A DNA stretch of 64,000 bases from Streptomyces hyderabadensis. GTDB lineage: Bacteria > Actinomycetota > Actinomycetes > Streptomycetales > Streptomycetaceae. Positions within the stretch are counted from its first letter, which is position 1, and every line of letters starts with the position of its first letter. The DNA lies in contig NZ_JAIOJZ010000012.1 in the NCBI RefSeq assembly GCF_020404845.1, forward strand, positions 1 through 64,000, given 5' to 3'. The position numbers and the translations under genes are program-made. Below the pieces are notes generated by a model. It made no database searches. It was not told the origin of the DNA and saw only the letters and a program-made list of their open reading frames with translations. Positions 60,433-64,000 of this stretch are shown here, one piece after another.

Positions 60433-61026
60433 CTAGCGGGTGCGGTCCAGCAAGTAGCGGACGAGGGTGGTCAGTGCGGCGGCCGAGGACTTCTCGTCGC
60501 GGGCGTCGCAGGTGACGACGGGGGTGTCGTCGAGCAGGTCGAGCGCCTCGCGCAGCGCCCGCTCGTCGCGCAGCGGCGCACCGTCGAAGTGGTTGACGGC
60601 GATGGCGTAGTCGAGACCGTAGTGCTCGATGAGGTCGATCACCGGGAAGGAGTCCGCCAGCCGCTCCGGGTCGACCAGCACCAGGGCGCCGAGCGCGCCG
60701 CGCGCCATGTCCTCCCACATCTGCACGAAGCGCTGCTGGCCGGGGGTGCCGAAGAGGTAGAGCACGACGCGGTCGCTGATGGTCAGGCGCCCGAAGTCCA
60801 TGGCGACCGTGGTGGTGGTCTTGCCCTGGACCCCCTTGAGGTCGTCGACCGACTCGGCGGCCTGCGTCATCGTCTCCTCGGTGGACAGCGGCTCGATCTC
60901 GGAGATGGAGCCGATGAGGGTGGTCTTGCCCACCGCGAAGTGCCCGACGACGAGGATCTTCACCGCCGTCTGGGTCGCTCCCTGGCGTACGTAGTCCCGC
61001 TCATCCAAACTTGGCGCGGAGCCCAT
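60433..61026 (-). CDS. cvnD: Conservon GTPase-like protein CvnD
   Basis: 197 residues, Ras-like small GTPase fold. P-loop VVGHFAVGKTTLIGS (about 26-40), switch II LFGTPGQQRF, and base-recognition NHFD in place of NKxD. In conservons CvnD interacts with the CvnABC complex in a eukaryote-like G-protein arrangement. ATG 61026 follows GGAGG and lies inside the end of cvnC (26-bp overlap). Confidence 0.94.
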   Translation of the reverse strand: MGSAPSLDERDYVRQGATQTAVKILVVGHFAVGKTTLIGSISEIEPLSTEETMTQAAESVDDLKGVQGKTTTTVAMDFGRLTISDRVVLYLFGTPGQQRFVQMWEDMARGALGALVLVDPERLADSFPVIDLIEHYGLDYAIAVNHFDGAPLRDERALREALDLLDDTPVVTCDARDEKSSAAALTTLVRYLLDRTR

Positions 61027-61378
61027 TGAGCACCTCCTCCAGTATCTCCTTGTCCGCGAGGCGGGCGCGGGCCACCGGCGGGCGGGTCATGAGGTGCCCG
61101 CCCTCCATCAGGGAGGCCAGCAGGATCCGTACGACGCCGAGCGGGAACCGGGTGTGTCCGGCGATCTCGGCGACCGAGAGGTAGCCGGCCGAGCAGAGGT
61201 CGAGCAGGCTCTGCTCCTCGGGGGACAGCCGGGCCGGCCGCTGCGACTGGCCGGCGGAGGCGGTGACCAGGGTGATGAGCGAGAGGTCGTCCTCGTCGGG
61301 CAGGCCGCGCCCCTTGGTGATGACGTACGGCCGTACTAATTCCGGCGCCTCGGGCTGCCAGCCGTCCTGGCCGGTCAT
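61001..61378 (-). CDS. cvnC: Conservon protein CvnC (DUF742), with a TTA codon
   Basis: 125 residues, DUF742: APELVRPYVITKGRG (11-25), EEQSLLDLCSAGYLSVAEIAGHTRFPLGVVRILLASLMEGG (a winged-helix-like segment, given in part by VAEIAGHTRFPLGVVRILL). Leu14 is encoded by TTA (61339-61337), the only in-frame TTA I found in the window; in Streptomyces this codon needs the developmentally controlled bldA tRNA. ATG overlaps the cvnB stop (ATGA). Confidence 0.95.
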   Translation of the reverse strand: MTGQDGWQPEAPELVRPYVITKGRGLPDEDDLSLITLVTASAGQSQRPARLSPEEQSLLDLCSAGYLSVAEIAGHTRFPLGVVRILLASLMEGGHLMTRPPVARARLADKEILEEVLNGLRAKFG

Positions 61379-61776
61379 GAGCGGGCGCCCAGGTTCTCGC
61401 GCGGCGGCGTGGTCAGCCGCTTGCCGAGCTGGGCGACGAGCTGCTGCATCCGGAAGGTGATGTCGGCCATGTCGACCTCGGGGGAGGCGGACACACCGAG
61501 GTAGGCGCCCTCGCCGGCGGAGATCAGGAACACCCAGCCGCCGTCGAACTCGACCAGGGTCTGCCGCCAGGTCTGGCTGGGGTCCTCACAGAAGAAGGCG
61601 AGGGTGCGGCTGAGGGACTGCACGCCGCTCATCGCGGCGGCGACCCGGTCGGCGTCGTCCTTGTCGAAGTCCTGCGTCCGGGCCATCAGCAGGCCGTCGG
61701 CGGAGATCAGGACCGCGTGCAGGGCCCCGGGAATCTCCAGGGCGCTGTCGAGCATCCATGACAGATCGTCGTTCAC
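61375..61776 (-). CDS. cvnB: Conservon roadblock/LC7 protein CvnB
   Basis: 133 residues, roadblock/LC7 fold: LSWMLDSALEIPGALHAVLIS, DADRVAAAMSGVQSLSRTLAFF and WVFLISAGEGAYLGVSASPEVDMADI. Dimerising regulator (MglB-like) of the partner GTPase. Start overlaps the cvnA stop and its stop overlaps the cvnC start, both ATGA. Confidence 0.95.
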   Translation of the reverse strand: MNDDLSWMLDSALEIPGALHAVLISADGLLMARTQDFDKDDADRVAAAMSGVQSLSRTLAFFCEDPSQTWRQTLVEFDGGWVFLISAGEGAYLGVSASPEVDMADITFRMQQLVAQLGKRLTTPPRENLGARS

Positions 61777-62963
61777 GAGACCTCATGTCCTTCGCTGCTT
61801 GCACCAGGTGTGTCGCTGGTCCGTTCGGCGTCGTCCGGGCTCGCCGGCCCGGTGGTCCGGCCGGACTGCGTTCCGCGCTGGAAGGCACCCATGACCTGTG
61901 CCTGCTCGGAGTCGGAGCGGGCCGCGGCGCGCGGGGCGGACGCGCTGCCGGGCACGATGGCCATCGGCCGCTTGCGGCGGCGCCGGGGCAGGCCGTCGCC
62001 GGTCTGGGAGGGGGCGAGCGACGCGGCCTCCGGTCCGCCGGCGTCCGGGACCGGCCGGGCCGCCGTGCCGCGGGCGGCCGGGGCGGGCGCCTTCTTCTCC
62101 GGCATGGCGGTGAGCAGTTCGTGCGGCAGCAGGACCACCGCCCGTACACCTCCGTAGGGGGAGGAGGAGTCCACCGACACCTCGAAGCCGAATCGTTCGC
62201 ACAGCAGGCCGATGACGGCGAAGCCGAACTGCGGCGGGTTGCCGAGCCCCGCCACGCCCGAGGCGCGCTCGGTGGCGAGCAGCTTGTCGGCGCGGACCCG
62301 CTCCTCGTCGCTCATGCCGACACCGGCGTCGTCGACCACGACGCAGATGCCCTTGGGGACGGTCCGGATGTTGATCTCGACGACCGTGTCCGGGCTGGAG
62401 TAGCTGGTGGCGTTGTCGAGCAGTTCGGCGAGGGCCAGCGCGACCGGCTCGACGGCCCGGCTGGTGATGCCGAAGTCGACCTGGGAGAGGATGTCCACCC
62501 GGCGGAAGTGCCGGATGCGTCCCTGGGCGCTGCGCACCACGTCGTAGACGGAGGCGGTGTCGCGCCGGCCGCCGAGCCAGCCGTCGCACAGCACGGCGAT
62601 GGACTGGGCGCGCCGGCCGAACTGCGAGTTGGTGTGGTCGATCTCCAGCAGGTCCTGGAGGAGGGCCGAGTCGCCGTACTTGTTCTGCAGCCGGGAGAGC
62701 ACCAGCTGCTGTTCGGCGGCGAGGCCCTGAAGGGTCCGCATCGCGGACTTCAGCACCGTCTTGGTCTCGTCCTCGGCGCGCTCCTGGGCGGCCCGTACGG
62801 ACTTCCCGTAATCGTTCTCCAGCTCGGTGTAGTGATCCCTGAGCCCCTGGACCTGCTGCCGCAACGCCCGGGCCGCCTTGCGCTGGCGGCTGATGAGCAC
62901 GGCGGCGGCGACGAGGGCGACGAGGGCGACCCAGAGCAATGGGTTCCCTGTGTATTCCGTCAT
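61773..62963 (-). CDS. cvnA: Conservon sensor histidine-kinase-like protein CvnA
   Basis: 396 residues. One N-terminal membrane helix (PLLWVALVALVAAAVLI), then a coiled coil (about 28-90). The region LQDLLEIDHTNSQFGRRAQS contains the conserved IDH used in place of a normal H-box. The ATPase domain has ALAELLDNATSYSS (N-box), VVDDAGVGMSDEE and FGFAVIGLLCERFGFEVSV, and the Ser/Pro-rich C-tail (about 290-396) is disordered. GAAGAGAG precedes ATG 62963. First gene of cvnA-B-C-D-P450. Confidence 0.94.
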   Translation of the reverse strand: MTEYTGNPLLWVALVALVAAAVLISRQRKAARALRQQVQGLRDHYTELENDYGKSVRAAQERAEDETKTVLKSAMRTLQGLAAEQQLVLSRLQNKYGDSALLQDLLEIDHTNSQFGRRAQSIAVLCDGWLGGRRDTASVYDVVRSAQGRIRHFRRVDILSQVDFGITSRAVEPVALALAELLDNATSYSSPDTVVEINIRTVPKGICVVVDDAGVGMSDEERVRADKLLATERASGVAGLGNPPQFGFAVIGLLCERFGFEVSVDSSSPYGGVRAVVLLPHELLTAMPEKKAPAPAARGTAARPVPDAGGPEAASLAPSQTGDGLPRRRRKRPMAIVPGSASAPRAAARSDSEQAQVMGAFQRGTQSGRTTGPASPDDAERTSDTPGASSEGHEVS

Positions 62964-63280
62964 AAGACTCTCTTCAGGCGACTGGCAGCCGGCTTGCTGA
63001 ATTCCCGTCCGCGCGGGCGGCCCGGTGGAGTGCCCGCACCGGGAGTAGCTGCCCGGGCTGCCCCTGACCTCGGGGATGCCGTCTTTCACCCATCCGCCCG
63101 CTCCGCAAACGCGGTGATCGTATCACCGCATGATCAGGTGAATTCACGTCAAGAAGCGCTCATGCGTGACCGGTTGGGACCGGCGGACGCGCCGCCCGGG
63201 GCGGTGGGTACAGTCGGCCCCGTGAAAGATGCACACGTCACCTTCCGGCCGAGCACGGGCCCGGCGCCGGGCGGCCCGGG
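62964..63280. promoter_or_regulatory. Divergent region before cvnA and the TSUP gene, with a palindrome
   Basis: 317 bp with no convincing gene. GCGGTGAT-cgt-ATCACCGC (63111-63129) is a perfect 8-bp inverted repeat, close to a second symmetric TGATCA (63131-63136) and TGAATTCA (63139-63146). The cluster is AT-richer than its surroundings and probably holds the cvn promoter and an operator. I could not settle on promoter hexamers. Confidence 0.5.
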
Positions 63281-64000
63281 GTGACACCGGAGGCCATGGC
63301 CGCGGTGTTCGCGGCGGGCGTCGGGGCCGGCGCCATCAACAGCGTCGTGGGCTCCGGCACCCTGATCACCTTCCCGGTCCTGCTGGCCACGGGGCTGCCG
63401 CCGGTCACCGCGACCGTCTCCAACGCGCTCGGCCTCATCCCCGGCTCCATCAGCGGGGCCATCGGCTACCGCAAGGAGCTGCGCGGGCAGGGGCGGCGCG
63501 TGCTCAAGCTGGGCTCCGGAGCGCTGCTGGGCGGTCTCGCGGGTGCCACGCTCCTGCTGTCGCTGCCCGCCGACGCCTTCGAGACGATCGTGCCGGTCCT
63601 GGTCGGCCTCGCCCTGCTCCTCGTGGCCTTCCAGCCGCAGATCGGCAGGCTGGTCCAGCGCCACCGGGCCCGCAACGGCACCGCTCCCCGCCGCGACGGC
63701 GGACCGCTGCTCTTCACCGGCCTGACGCTGGCCAGCGTCTACGGCGGCTACTTCACCGCCGCCCAGGGGATCATCTACCTGTCCCTGATGGGCATGCTGA
63801 TGGACGAACCCCTGCAGCGGCTCAACGCGGTCAAGAACGTCCTCGCCGCCGTGGTCAACACCGTCGCCGCGCTCTTCTTCCTCTTCGCCGCTGACTTCGA
63901 GTGGGCCGCCGTGGGGCTGCTCGCGGTCGGCTCGGGCCTCGGCGGCTACGCCGGCGCCAAGGTGGGCCGCCGCTTCAGCCCCGCGGTCCTGCGGGCCCTG
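63281..64000 (+). CDS. TSUP family membrane transporter, cut by the right edge
   Basis: The first 240 codons are visible, frame open to the window edge. Sulfite exporter TauE/SafE-like: GVGAGAINSVVGSGTLITFP (the GxGxG-type motif, about 12-31), NALGLIPGSISGAIGYRKEL, and the second repeat GLTLASVYGGYFTAAQGIIY. About six hydrophobic segments are seen. GTG 63281 or ATG 63296 (GGAGG two bases before, too close) could start; the GTG is preferred. Divergent from cvnA. Substrate unknown. Confidence 0.82.
   Translation, partial: MTPEAMAAVFAAGVGAGAINSVVGSGTLITFPVLLATGLPPVTATVSNALGLIPGSISGAIGYRKELRGQGRRVLKLGSGALLGGLAGATLLLSLPADAFETIVPVLVGLALLLVAFQPQIGRLVQRHRARNGTAPRRDGGPLLFTGLTLASVYGGYFTAAQGIIYLSLMGMLMDEPLQRLNAVKNVLAAVVNTVAALFFLFAADFEWAAVGLLAVGSGLGGYAGAKVGRRFSPAVLRAL

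Noticed and set aside
63229..63894. 221-codon plus-strand frame near the right edge
   Set aside because: Shadow of the TSUP gene in another frame; its product is Arg/Gly-rich without a fold, whereas the TSUP frame has clear membrane motifs.

Overview
The window is about 64 kb of very GC-rich DNA (codon third positions almost all G or C, GTG and occasional TTG starts, purine-rich Shine-Dalgarno sites). It carries a conservon, paaABCDE, a CYP157-like P450 and an indole-type prenyltransferase, which together point to a Streptomyces chromosome. From memory, the order htpG, GDSL lipase, second GAPDH, cyclophilin, then paa genes and a DMATS-type prenyltransferase resembles a chromosome-arm region of S. 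coelicolor. I could not check this. I saw no tRNA, rRNA, insertion sequence, integrase, CRISPR array or origin.

Left part (1-17.7 kb): a cut-off gene, htpG with a strong terminator, a DUF4303 gene, and a response regulator / sensor kinase / TAXI binding protein operon. That operon is divergent from ligJ, ligI and an MFS transporter, which look like the lower steps of 2-pyrone-4,6-dicarboxylate catabolism. Then come DUF2975, a secreted GDSL lipase, a GlxA-type regulator, GAPDH, cyclophilin, a GCS2 ligase with a class II glutamine amidotransferase, and a TauD-family dioxygenase behind a leaderless mini-ORF.

Centre (17.7-43 kb): three carbohydrate loci. The first is a LacI-controlled ABC importer with a GH2 and a GH43 enzyme; the LacI gene and two copies of TACATCGATGTA define the regulon. 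The second is an NCS1 permease, hydantoin/allantoin-type racemase and GntR regulator, followed by small independent genes. The third is a divergent pair of operons (MDR dehydrogenase, TIM-barrel isomerase and two glucosidase-like enzymes; ABC importer, ROK regulator and Gfo/Idh/MocA oxidoreductase).

Right part (43-64 kb): RidA, GtrA, TerB, a CGNR regulator divergent from an MFS exporter, a small-molecule kinase, a secreted alpha/beta hydrolase, and an alginate-lyase-family gene whose signal peptide and catalytic domain lie in different frames. Next is the phenylacetate locus (paaABCDE divergent from paaI-paaK, with two TetR-type operators between). It is followed by a flavin monooxygenase convergent with a tryptophan-type prenyltransferase. 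That prenyltransferase is preceded by two overlapping upstream ORFs and a terminator-like hairpin. Directly upstream and co-oriented is a conservon cvnABCD with a P450 that lacks the ExxR motif; cvnC contains a TTA (bldA) codon.

The observation I rate highest is the 26-codon mini-ORF ahead of the prenyltransferase. It has a single Trp at position 12 and a C-terminal Pro directly before the stop, an arrangement reminiscent of the TnaC arrest peptide. This would fit tryptophan-induced expression of a tryptophan-consuming enzyme.
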